Part shown: positions 41,409 to 49,537 of the stretch, piece by piece
Numbering within the stretch: position 1 is the stretch's first letter
Layout of the letters: every line of letters begins with the position of its first letter
Source of the DNA: Kineosporia corallincola
GTDB taxonomy: Bacteria > Actinomycetota > Actinomycetes > Actinomycetales > Kineosporiaceae
DNA length: 64,000 nucleotides
Direction of reading: 5' to 3'
NCBI RefSeq assembly: GCF_018499875.1
Contig: NZ_JAHBAY010000003.1
Coordinates: forward strand, 434,001 to 498,000
The notes under the pieces: model-generated
What the model was told of the DNA's origin: nothing
Databases searched by the model: none
The model's input: the letters and a program-made list of their open reading frames with translations, nothing else
Position numbers and translations under genes: made by a program

Positions 41409-42716
41409 TCAATTCTGGGCGGCCGCGGCGAACCGGTAGGCGTCCAGGTAGTTGCGGGCGTCGTACTGGGCCTGGGCCCTCGTCTTGAGGTCGCCGGCCG
41501 GAGCGGAGGCGAGCGCCTTGTCCGCCTCCTGCCGGTAGCGGACCAGCGCCGCGTAGACCTTTCCGGCGATGCTCAGCTCGTCGGGGGTGTGGCCCTCGTC
41601 GATCACGCCCTGCCCGGCCAGCACCGCCAGGTTGGCGGTGGCGACGGTCTCGTAGAAGAACGGGTCGTCGGAGTCGGTGTAGAAGGCCGTGGCCTCGTCG
41701 AAACCGCGCAGCGAGTAGATGTTGTCGAAGGTGCCGGCCAGCTCGGCCGCGGTCAGGTCGGTGCCGGTGTACGAGTTCACGTAGTCCACGAAGGTGGCCG
41801 CGGTGGCCTCGGAGTCGGCCTGCATCTCGTCGATCAGCCGGTAGATCACGCTGGTGAAGCGCAGCAGCGTCTCGAAGTTGTCCTGCGCGTAGTCGGTGGT
41901 CGTGACCAGCCCGGAGTAGGTGAAGCGCAACGGCAGGGTCTGCTCGGCGGGCAGGTTGTCGATCACCTGGCGCAGGTCGACCAGGGGCTCCCAGCCGTCT
42001 TGCTGGAGCTGCACGATGTGGACGGCGGAGGACGGCGAGAGGAACTCGGCCCGGCCCGCGAAACCGGCCTTCACCATGTCGGGGCTGGAGAGGAACTCGA
42101 TCGTGACGTCTTTCTCCAGGTCGAGACCCGCCGCCTCGGCCACGGCGTTGCGGAAGAGCGGGCTGCCGGACTCGACGCAGATCAGTCTCTCGCCCTTGAG
42201 CTGGGCCATCACCGTGGTCAGGGCCTCGGTGAACGTCTTGCCCGCCGTCATCTCCCGGGCGACCGTGGTGTATTTCCCGGTGGGCGCGACGATGCGGTAG
42301 GTGTACGACACGTCGCTGATGCAGAACCCGACCACGTTCTTCACCGTGTCGATCTGGTTGGCGACCGTCGGCACGTATCCGGCGCCCAGGTCGACCTGGC
42401 CGTTGACCAGGGGCGTGAGGTTCATCAGCAAATCGAGCTGGGCGCCGTAGGGCTCCGGCGACACGGTGAGGCCGACGGCCTCGTAGTACCCCCGGTCGAT
42501 GCCGGCCACGCCGAGCAGCTCGTCGCCGTAGGGCGTGAACGCGCCCTTGATCGTGACCTGGGGAATCGAGTCACCGGGCGCGGCCAGGTCGGACGAGGGC
42601 GAGAACGACGCCCCCGCGCTCCCGGCCGACGACGGCGCCTGGGCACATCCCGTGAGCACTCCTGCTGCCCCGGCGGTGATGGCGGCCAGCACCGCGCGGC
42701 GGCTGACGATGTTCAC
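41409..42716 (-). CDS. ABC substrate-binding lipoprotein (NMT1/THI5/TauA-like)
   Basis: A 435-residue exported lipoprotein with a twin-arginine signal (SRRAVLAAITAGAAGVLTGC) and lipobox Cys24. The mature part begins with IPQVTIKGAFTPYGDELLGV and GIDRGYYEAVGLTVS, the usual form for binding proteins of nitrate, taurine, alkanesulfonate or thiamine-precursor uptake; the body has two alpha/beta lobes. The ligand cannot be chosen from sequence. GTG 42716 with GGGAGC about 8 bases before. First gene of the importer operon, divergent from the M15-like peptidase gene. Confidence 0.88.
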   Translation of the reverse strand: MNIVSRRAVLAAITAGAAGVLTGCAQAPSSAGSAGASFSPSSDLAAPGDSIPQVTIKGAFTPYGDELLGVAGIDRGYYEAVGLTVSPEPYGAQLDLLMNLTPLVNGQVDLGAGYVPTVANQIDTVKNVVGFCISDVSYTYRIVAPTGKYTTVAREMTAGKTFTEALTTVMAQLKGERLICVESGSPLFRNAVAEAAGLDLEKDVTIEFLSSPDMVKAGFAGRAEFLSPSSAVHIVQLQQDGWEPLVDLRQVIDNLPAEQTLPLRFTYSGLVTTTDYAQDNFETLLRFTSVIYRLIDEMQADSEATAATFVDYVNSYTGTDLTAAELAGTFDNIYSLRGFDEATAFYTDSDDPFFYETVATANLAVLAGQGVIDEGHTPDELSIAGKVYAALVRYRQEADKALASAPAGDLKTRAQAQYDARNYLDAYRFAAAAQN

Positions 42717-42921
42717 TGGGGTTGCTCCCTCATTGGTCTCCCGAACGGTCCGGCCCACTACAACATCCGCCGTCACCCCCCGTCGATGGAGAACCACGAC
42801 AACGGGAGAGCGGGGATCTTGTCCGGATCGGCGTGTGATCTGATTCACGCCGCGTCACCGATCCTTCGCCGACACAGAGTGATTCGAAATATTCACAGTT
42901 TCTTCACTGGGACCAATCCGG

Positions 42922-42936
42922 TTGCACACGTTGCAA
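42922..42936. promoter_or_regulatory. inverted repeat between importer and peptidase genes
   Basis: TTGCA-CACGT-TGCAA, perfect 5-bp arms, in the 249-base divergent region. Similar TTGCAA-type palindromes are bound by LacI-family regulators; no such gene is in view. Symmetry only. Confidence 0.3.
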
Positions 42937-42965
42937 GCGTCACTCCTCTTCCCAATCATGGGGCG

Positions 42966-43856
42966 GTGACACCCGACGACGACGCCTTGACCGCCACCGA
43001 AGACACACCCCGCCTCGTGCAGAACGAGGTGCCAGACTCCCCGGAGGAACTGGCCGACGAGCCGATCGCCGAGGCGAGCCCGGACGACAACGAGCGCAAC
43101 CCCTTCTCCCCCCGCTCGGACGTCTCCGGCGAACCGATCGGCCTCGAGCAGGGTCTGCCCGACGACAGCCCGGTGGACAAGGGCCGCCTGAAGACCGGCG
43201 ACGACCTGTACCTCCCCCTCTCCACCGCCCGCTCCGCCGTCACGGCCCCCACCCCGAACGCGGCCTCGCTCACCGCGACCGAGGTGACCAAACGCCTGCG
43301 CGCCATCGGTTTCCGCATCCGCAGCACCGGCGAGCAGGACCAGGCCGTGCGGGCCTTCAAGACCGGCTGGTTCAAGCTCGGCCCGTCGCTGATGGACGGC
43401 AGCGTGGCCAACAGCATCCTCGGCCCCCGGGCCAGCCAGGCCATCGATGATTCGTACGAGCGCGACAAGGACGGCCTGACCACCATGTCGCCGCACTTCT
43501 CGTTCCTCGAGACCCGCTGCAAGTGCGGCGGGAACTACAGCGACTGCCGGCGGATCTGGCCCACCCGCAACTCGGTGATCGCCGCCGAGGAACTGCGCCA
43601 GGCGTTCTTCCCGAACGGCCTGACCCCGATCTCCTGGTGCCGCTGCACCGGCCACAACAAGGCGGTCGGCGGAGCCTCGTCGTCTCGTCACCTCAAGGGC
43701 GACGCACTCGACATCCCGCACACCGTCTCGCTGCGCCGGATCAAGAGCCTGGAGAACTACACCGGCATCGGGATCCACCGGGCCGACGGCAACGTGCAGC
43801 ACGTCGACCTGCGTCAGGGCTCCCCGCTCGCGCCGGTCGTCTGGTACTACTCCTGA
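42966..43856 (+). CDS. M15-like peptidase (Peptidase_M15_3-like)
   Basis: A 296-residue protein: first ~110 residues acidic and disordered, then a peptidoglycan-binding-like helical segment (TATEVTKRLRAIGFRIRSTG), and from about 165 a metallopeptidase domain: FSFLETRCKCGG, SRHLKGDALDIPH (Zn ligands His and Asp) and GNVQHVDLRQG (third ligand His). This is the D-alanyl-D-alanine carboxypeptidase-type domain used on peptidoglycan. No signal peptide is visible from the GTG at 42966, and one further upstream in frame is not convincing either, so the export route is unclear. The extra cysteines (CKCGG, CRCTG) are unusual. Confidence 0.75.
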   Translation: MTPDDDALTATEDTPRLVQNEVPDSPEELADEPIAEASPDDNERNPFSPRSDVSGEPIGLEQGLPDDSPVDKGRLKTGDDLYLPLSTARSAVTAPTPNAASLTATEVTKRLRAIGFRIRSTGEQDQAVRAFKTGWFKLGPSLMDGSVANSILGPRASQAIDDSYERDKDGLTTMSPHFSFLETRCKCGGNYSDCRRIWPTRNSVIAAEELRQAFFPNGLTPISWCRCTGHNKAVGGASSSRHLKGDALDIPHTVSLRRIKSLENYTGIGIHRADGNVQHVDLRQGSPLAPVVWYYS

Positions 43857-44017
43857 TCCCTGGCATTCCCCTCACCCCCAGCTCCAACCCGAAAAGCCGT
43901 GTCCCGCAGCGTGTCTCCCCTGGACGTGGTGCGGATGCCCACCACTCACCGGGCCGCGGACGTCCCGCGGCCCGGTGAGGCGGCAGTTCTTGCGCCGTAA
44001 CGTCTTCGGCCCGCTCC

Positions 44018-44250
44018 GGCGCGGCGCCCGTGTACGGCGCCCCTCAAGGCTCTGGCACCCGTATGCGGCGCCTTCTCACGGTCCGGCACCCGCATGCGGC
44101 ATCCCCCCAAGGCCCTGGCACCCGTATTCGGCACGCCCTCTAGGCCCCCCGGCACCCGTCAACGACGCCCCTCAAGGCCCGGCAGCCGCATACACGGCAC
44201 CTCTTCAAGTCCCCAGGCCGCTCGCGACGCCCCCTCATGCCTCCGTGCCC
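44018..44250. repeat. degenerate ~30-35-base tandem repeats
   Basis: At least six imperfect units follow the plan GGCACCCGTATGCGGCGCCC then CTCAAGGCCC, starting near 44024, 44054, 44085, 44117, 44151 and 44181. The unit length drifts from 30 to 35 bases, so it does not encode a regular protein repeat. A second family, GTGCCCCCGCCGGTC, follows at about 44247-44310 and enters the 3' end of the M4 gene. Fills the 424-base gap between the M15-like and M4 genes; no gene is seen in it. Confidence 0.75.
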
Positions 44251-44280
44251 GCCGGTCGTGCCCCGCCTAATGTGCCCCGC

Positions 44281-45423
44281 CTACTGTGCCCCCGCCGGTC
44301 GTGCCCCCGCCTGCTGCGTCTCGGTCAGGTCGAGCGCGTCTTCCGCGTCGGGGTCCGGGAGCTCGACCGTGGTCTCCACCCCCACCTCGTTCCAGGCGGC
44401 GAGCACCACCGCGCGGGCCTGCGCGCCGAACAGTTCCTCGGCCTGGGCCACGGTGATCGCGGCGAACTCGGCGAACGTGGCCGTGGTGGTGAGGTCAGGG
44501 CTGGACAACGCCCCGAACCAGATGCGCCCCGCCTGCTCCCAGGCGAATCCCCCGAAACCGGTTGCGGCCAGGTAGAAGGCGCGGTTCGGAATGCCCGAGT
44601 TGATGTGCACGCCGCCGTTGTCGTCGGTGGTGTCGACATAGCCGGCCATCGAGTCGGGCTGCGGGTCCTTGCCGAGACTCGGGTCGTCGTAGGCGGTGCC
44701 CGGCGCCTTCATCGAGCGCAGCGCCACCCCCTGCACCGAGGAGGTCAGCAGGCCGGCGCCGATCAGCCAGTCGGCCTGCTCCGCGGTCTGCTGCGGCTGC
44801 GCGGCGTACTGCTTGACCAGGCTGCCGAAGACGTCGGACATCGACTCGTTGAGGGCCCCGGACTGCCCCTCGTAGACCAGGTCGCGCACGGCACCGGTGA
44901 CGCCGTGGGCCAGCTCGTGCCCGATCACGTCGAGCGAGACGGTGAACCGGTTGAACAGCGTGCCGTCGCCGTCGCCGAACACCATCTGCTCGCCGTTCCA
45001 GAAGGCGTTGTCGTAGTCGCGGCCGTAGTGCACGGTGGCGTCGAGCGGCAGGCCGCTCGCGTCGATCGAGTTGCGCCCGAACACCTCCCACCAGAACGCG
45101 AACGTGGCGCCCAGGCCGTCGTAGGCCTCGGTGACGGCGACGTCGGCCACCGCCGCGCCGCCCTCGCGCAGAACCTCGGTGCCGGGCAGGTTCTGCCGGT
45201 GCTGCGCGTCGTAGACGGTGCGGTCGGGTGCGGCCTGCGGCGTGTCGCCGGCGACGGCGGTGCCGGGCCGGGCGGCCGGACGCACGGCCCGGGCGGCCCG
45301 CAGGGTCCGGTCGACGGTGAGATCGGCGCGGGCTCCCTCGCGCAGGTGCTCGGGGCCGTGCTCGGCCAGGTGCTCGAGCATGTAGGGCGGAAGGACGTGG
45401 TGCAGGCCGAGATTCGGATTCAT
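44281..45423 (-). CDS. protealysin-like M4 metalloprotease
   Basis: A 380-residue thermolysin-family protease without signal peptide. Catalytic features: HELAH (169-173), Zn ligand Glu193 in ALNESMSD, and His273 in VHINSGIPNRAF. A ~60-residue N-terminus replaces the long thermolysin propeptide and carries HHVLPPYMLEHLAEHG, the short protealysin-type precursor with its PPY/PPL motif. Protealysins are intracellular or non-classically released. ATG 45423 with AGAGGGGG. The upstream gene (17 bases away) looks like the protealysin inhibitor emfourin. The C-terminus runs into a tandem-repeat region (QQAGARPAGAQ tail). Confidence 0.9.
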   Translation of the reverse strand: MNPNLGLHHVLPPYMLEHLAEHGPEHLREGARADLTVDRTLRAARAVRPAARPGTAVAGDTPQAAPDRTVYDAQHRQNLPGTEVLREGGAAVADVAVTEAYDGLGATFAFWWEVFGRNSIDASGLPLDATVHYGRDYDNAFWNGEQMVFGDGDGTLFNRFTVSLDVIGHELAHGVTGAVRDLVYEGQSGALNESMSDVFGSLVKQYAAQPQQTAEQADWLIGAGLLTSSVQGVALRSMKAPGTAYDDPSLGKDPQPDSMAGYVDTTDDNGGVHINSGIPNRAFYLAATGFGGFAWEQAGRIWFGALSSPDLTTTATFAEFAAITVAQAEELFGAQARAVVLAAWNEVGVETTVELPDPDAEDALDLTETQQAGARPAGAQ

Positions 45424-45440
45424 CGGTGTTCCCCCTCTGG

Positions 45441-45737
45441 TCAGGAGTAGGACGACAGCATCTCGATCAGGGTGCCCACCGGGTCTTCGAGCGGCTCGGT
45501 GACGGTCACCGTGTGCGTGGTCGTTCCGTCGGCCACGGTGAGGTCGTAGACGTAGCGATCACCCGCCCCGGGTGCCGGGGTGGGCTGCGCCGCGAGCTGG
45601 TCGACCCGGACCGCCCGGACCGCCGACTCGAGTTCCTCGGCCTCACCTTTCGGGAGCGTAGCGGTGTCCACCGACAGTTTGCGGCTCAGGCCGGGGACGG
45701 CGGCGAACCCGCCGCTGCGACGCAGGGTGATGAGCAC
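45441..45737 (-). CDS. emfourin-like protease inhibitor
   Basis: A 98-residue protein without signal peptide. VLITLRRSGGFAAVPGLSRK, SVDTATLPKGEAEELESAV and YVYDLTVADGTTTHTVTVTE follow the pattern of emfourin, the small inhibitor of protealysin-like M4 proteases whose gene is found beside theirs. It is 17 bases upstream of the M4 gene on the same strand, so inhibitor is made first. GTG 45737 was chosen to start just before the conserved core; longer readings lack a ribosome site. Assignment is from pattern plus location, so a search should confirm it. Confidence 0.72.
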   Translation of the reverse strand: MLITLRRSGGFAAVPGLSRKLSVDTATLPKGEAEELESAVRAVRVDQLAAQPTPAPGAGDRYVYDLTVADGTTTHTVTVTEPLEDPVGTLIEMLSSYS

Positions 45738-45864
45738 GGGACCACCGCCGGTTCCATCGGATTCCGTTGACGCGAACACCTTCGGCTGGACGTGCCGATG
45801 ATCTGAAGGATACGGCCACGCAACGGGAAAAGCTTGTTCGGCGGCGAGATTCAGAACGGCCGGA

Positions 45865-47205
45865 TCACTCGTTCTGTGCGATGCCGTCCGGCGCCGTCCG
45901 GGAGTCACCGGCCGGGCGGGCCTCCGGAACCGCCCGGCCCCGGCGGCCGGTCGCACCCTCGTCGGGGCCTGGCCCGGCGGCACCGCCCGGCTCCGTGGCC
46001 TCCTCACCGGGCGGCAGGGCGGCCGGCGGGCGAGGACCTCCGGTCACCTCACCCGGCACCGTCTGCGCCCCCGGCGCCTGCCGGGCCTCTCGAACGGCCG
46101 GCGACTCCTGCGCCTCCTGCGCCCGCAACGCCGCCTTGGCCTGGGCCCGGGCCAGCCGCCGCTTGCGCCGGGCCGTGGCGTTCTGGCCGCCGTGCTCGAA
46201 ACCGACGTCGACCCACTCGAAGTCCTTGGTGCGCTGGGCCCGGGCGTAGCTGCGGTAGGCGCGCTGGTCGGCCTCGGTCAGGTCGACGTCGTCGGTGAAC
46301 GGCGTGAGCAGCGTGCGCGGGTACAGGTGCCGCACCCGCACCACGTTGGCCTCGGCGCAGATCAGCAGGGCGACCACGGCCAGGTAGATCCAGGCGATCA
46401 GGCCGAGCACGATCGCGAACACCCCGTTGGTGGCGTCGGCGTGCCGCACCACACTGCCCACGTAGACGGTGCCGAACTGCTGGAGCCCCTGCCAGACCAG
46501 CGCCGCACCGATCGCCCCGGGCAGCACGTCCATGCGGCTGAGCCTGCGGGTGGTGCCCCAGCGGAACAGGAACATGAAGAACACCGTGATCAGCGTGATC
46601 CCGGCCAGTCCCGCGACCAGTCGCAGGATCTCGTTGAAGTTGATCAGGTCGGCGAAACCGTTGACGTTGGTGCCGATACCGCCCAGGCTGCCGGTGATCA
46701 CGAAGGTCAGGCCGCCCACCGCGAGCAGGAAGAGGCTGCGCAGCCGGGCCGCGATCGGGTTGGGCCGGCGGTTGCGCGGCACGGCCCACATGGTGTTCAT
46801 CGCGTTCTGCGTGGCGTTGGCGACGCCGAGTGCACCGTAGAGCGAGCCGACCAGACCGATGGCGACGGCGGTGGTGCTGCCGCGCAGCCCCTGCGGGTCA
46901 CCCAGCTGGTCGCCGATCACCGGGAACTGACGCAGCGCCGAGTCCAGGATCTCCTGCTGGAGCTCGGGGTTGTCTTGCAGGATGAAGCCGAGCACCGAGG
47001 CCAGCAACAGCAGCAGCGGGAACACCGACAGGAAGCCGTAGTAGGTGATCAGCGCCGCCAGGTAGCCGCCCTGGTCGTCGAAGAACTTGTAGATGACGGC
47101 CAACGGGAACCCGATGACGGCGTGCTTCTGCTGGAAGCGGTCCACCCGATCGTGGAGCTTCTCCGCCTGCCTGCCCGCCTGTCTGCCGACCGACCTCACC
47201 GACAC
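45865..47205 (-). CDS. YihY/BrkB family membrane protein (first copy)
   Basis: A 446-residue protein: N-terminal basic helix, then six spans of the YihY/virulence factor BrkB family (GGYLAALITYYGFLSVFPLL, VGSLYGALGVANATQNAMNT, FRWGTTRRLSRMDVLPGAI, VFAIVLGLIAWIYLAVVALL). The C-terminal ~130 residues are charged and Pro/Ala-rich, presumably cytoplasmic and disordered. Function of the family is unsettled (transport or membrane integrity). GTG 47205; start not firmly fixed. A second family member lies 3.7 kb away. Confidence 0.87.
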   Translation of the reverse strand: MSVRSVGRQAGRQAEKLHDRVDRFQQKHAVIGFPLAVIYKFFDDQGGYLAALITYYGFLSVFPLLLLLASVLGFILQDNPELQQEILDSALRQFPVIGDQLGDPQGLRGSTTAVAIGLVGSLYGALGVANATQNAMNTMWAVPRNRRPNPIAARLRSLFLLAVGGLTFVITGSLGGIGTNVNGFADLINFNEILRLVAGLAGITLITVFFMFLFRWGTTRRLSRMDVLPGAIGAALVWQGLQQFGTVYVGSVVRHADATNGVFAIVLGLIAWIYLAVVALLICAEANVVRVRHLYPRTLLTPFTDDVDLTEADQRAYRSYARAQRTKDFEWVDVGFEHGGQNATARRKRRLARAQAKAALRAQEAQESPAVREARQAPGAQTVPGEVTGGPRPPAALPPGEEATEPGGAAGPGPDEGATGRRGRAVPEARPAGDSRTAPDGIAQNE

Positions 47206-47304
47206 CCGCGCACCACGCCCTCTCCGATGGGCATGTGTCCGCCCCCTGCCAGGGCTACCAGGATGCCGGTACGCAGCAGTGACGGCGAGCCGGACACCGG
47301 GTGT

Positions 47305-48150
47305 TTACTCCATCTCCATGTGTTTGCGTGCCAATTCGTCACCTGCCTCGACCGCGGCCAGCAGCAGCGCCATGCCCTCGGTCTCGCGATCGGTGGCCCG
47401 CAGCAGCAGGGCCAGGTTGAGCCGGCAGTTGGCATCGCCCAGGCTCAGGCCCATGCGGTAGGCCGCCTCCGCCGCCTCAGAGTTGTCGGCCACCTCGTAG
47501 AGCAGGTTGCCCATCGGCAGGAAGCACTCCACCTCGAGCGCCTCGGTGCCCGCCCGCAGCACCGCCAGGGCCTCGGGGGCGCGCCCCTGCTCCAGGTACA
47601 TCTCGGCCAGCGGCGGGCGGGCCGGCGGGTACAGCTGGAGTGCCCGCAGCAGCAGGCCCTCGGCCTCCCGGGCACGCTCCTCCTCCCACAGCCGCACCCC
47701 GAGCACGCCGGCGGCCAGGTCGCTGCCCCGCCCGACGGCCGAGCGCAGCAGCTCGAACGACTCGATGCGGTGCCCGCGGTCGCTGAGGATCCAGCTGGCG
47801 CCGATCGCGCCCTTCGGGTCACCCTCGGCCCAGGCCTGCCGGTACGCCTCGAAGGCCGCGTCGACGTCTCCCAGGTCTTCGAGGGCGCGCCCCAGGCTGT
47901 ACGCCGCGCCCTTCTCGCCGGCCGCCAGCGCCGCCCCGAACGCCTCGGCCGCCTCGGCCCGGCGGCCGAGCTGCATGTAGGTGTTGCCCAGATTCAGCTG
48001 GGCCGCGCCGTCTCCCGTCAGCGCCGCGGCACCGAACAGGCGCAGCGCCTCGCGCAGATGGCCGCGATCGGCCGCCCGGCACCCGGCCCGGACGAGGGCC
48101 TCGGGTTCGAGGGGATCACCGCATTCACTGGTGCTGGTGGACTGCGTCAT
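47305..48150 (-). CDS. TPR/Sel1-like repeat protein
   Basis: A 281-residue all-helical protein made of about seven TPR/Sel1-like helix pairs, for example LREALRLFGAAALTGDGAAQ, AEAAEAFGAALAAGEKGAAY and VDAAFEAYRQAWAEGDPKGA. It is cytoplasmic, acidic and probably a protein-interaction scaffold. ATG 48150 has AAGGAGC in front; an in-frame ATG 19 codons upstream has no ribosome site. Partner proteins unknown; downstream is the first BrkB gene after 99 bases. Confidence 0.75.
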   Translation of the reverse strand: MTQSTSTSECGDPLEPEALVRAGCRAADRGHLREALRLFGAAALTGDGAAQLNLGNTYMQLGRRAEAAEAFGAALAAGEKGAAYSLGRALEDLGDVDAAFEAYRQAWAEGDPKGAIGASWILSDRGHRIESFELLRSAVGRGSDLAAGVLGVRLWEEERAREAEGLLLRALQLYPPARPPLAEMYLEQGRAPEALAVLRAGTEALEVECFLPMGNLLYEVADNSEAAEAAYRMGLSLGDANCRLNLALLLRATDRETEGMALLLAAVEAGDELARKHMEME

Positions 48151-48207
48151 CGAGGGCTCCTTCTTCACCGTCGCTACCCTGGTCGGCCCGACGTGGGCAA
48201 AAGCCAA

Positions 48208-48589
48208 ACGTGACGCCTGACACCCACCTCTGGAACGACATTCGTGCCGCGGGGCCCGTGCGATGGTTCAGATGCCGCACAGCGTGGGCAAGCCGTACAA
48301 GCGGCCCGAGTCGGACCTGCCCGGCACAGGCATTCTGTATGCCCACCATCAACACTTCAGGGATGTATGCACGATGACCTCCTGTCTTGCAGCGGTTTTC
48401 ACCGCCGAAGATTCCTGGCACCACCGATACTAGGCGCCCCCGCCGGCAATCTCGCCCCCGGAACCGAAATCTGTGGATAACTGAGGTGCCGTATCGACGC
48501 GCCCCCGGCGTGTCGGCAAATCCTCGACACCCCAAGCCATCTCGACACCGAGTGATGTAAGCATGTCGTATCGCCCAACACCCCCGGCG
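48208..48589. other. gene-free spacer, 382 bases
   Basis: No frame here has a good start, codon bias or recognisable family, and no clear hairpin or regulatory motif was found. It should hold the promoter of the TPR/Sel1-like gene and the 3' region of the Excalibur gene. Confidence 0.5.
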
Positions 48590-49267
48590 TCAGCGTTCGC
48601 AGGCGATCCCGTCCCGATCCGTGTCGAGCGGTTGATTAGCACTGTAAAGCGCTGTGCTACGCCCGAAATCGACGACCGGAGCCTGCACCCGGTCCGCCGC
48701 GGTGGGCTCGTCGGGAGGCTCCGGCTCACGACCGGGACCCTCGCCGGAACGCACCCCGCGCCCCGGTGCGGTGGCGGTGCGCTTCACGTCCCGGTACCTC
48801 CCGGGACGGTCCACTGCGTCGGGCAGCCCCACACCGTGCGGGTACACGGCGGTCAGCGCACCGCAGCTGTGAAAGCGCGGCGCGGTGGCGGCGGTCAGCG
48901 GACTGACGGCACTCAGCGGCGTGGCACCGGCATCGTCACGGGGAGGGAGATCCGGGGTGAGCGTGCCCAGCTGCGCGGGCAGGCCGGCGCCGGACGCCCC
49001 GTCGTCCACCTGTGCGTCGCTGCCCGACAACAGGGCCGCGTCGGACATCCGGGGCAGCCAGAGCGTCGCGGCCAGCACCAGCCCGACCGCGCCCGCGGTG
49101 CAGACGACGGAGGCCCAGGATCGGCGCGGGGTCGGCACCCAGAGCTGCCAGCCGGGAGGCAGGGGCGCCCAGTCCGGGTCCGGTTCCCAGCCCGGTGGCG
49201 GCATCCAGCCACGAGGGGGGTGCGGCCAGCCCGGCGGCGGGTTGAAACTCCACCCCTCGACCATCAC
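48590..49267 (-). CDS. Excalibur calcium-binding domain membrane protein
   Basis: A 225-residue protein. The cytoplasmic N-terminus has Pro-Pro-Gly-Trp repeats (PPPGWPHPPRGWMPPPGW, PPGWQLW); a span follows at about 50-68 (VVCTAGAVGLVLAATLWLP). The extracellular part ends in an extended Excalibur domain: FHSCGALTAVYPHGVGLPDA and LDTDRDGIACER, an EF-hand-like calcium loop (D-x-D-x-D-G) closed by a Cys pair. It is likely a surface calcium binder. ATG chosen as annotated; ATG one codon downstream is equally likely. Confidence 0.85.
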   Translation of the reverse strand: MMVEGWSFNPPPGWPHPPRGWMPPPGWEPDPDWAPLPPGWQLWVPTPRRSWASVVCTAGAVGLVLAATLWLPRMSDAALLSGSDAQVDDGASGAGLPAQLGTLTPDLPPRDDAGATPLSAVSPLTAATAPRFHSCGALTAVYPHGVGLPDAVDRPGRYRDVKRTATAPGRGVRSGEGPGREPEPPDEPTAADRVQAPVVDFGRSTALYSANQPLDTDRDGIACER

Positions 49268-49537
49268 GCCCTCCGTTCACTGCGGGGACGCCGGAACCCC
49301 GGCCCCGGTGCCCACGCTAGGGACGGTCCGGCGCCGGGCCGAATACCCCGCCGCCCGAACCGCCCCTTCTCCCGAGTCCCGGCCCGGCGGACCGGGTGAG
49401 GGGCGGACCGGGCGCAACCGCGTGATCGTGAACAAAGGCGCAGCACAGGCCTTCCCGGGCCGGGAAGGGATCAGGAACCGGTTCGGACCCGGCAGGCTCA
49501 CGGCGATCGCACGGGCTCACCCGGCAGCCGGGCCGGT

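Noticed and set aside
43946-44155. A minus-strand frame with TGARAL repeats in the spacer after the M15-like gene
   Set aside because: The repeat period is not a multiple of three, so the repeated peptide is a by-product of the DNA repeat.
48361-48480. A 37-codon frame (MHDDLLSCSG start) with HRRRFL, resembling a twin-arginine signal
   Set aside because: No ribosome-binding site, no hydrophobic core long enough and no mature domain.
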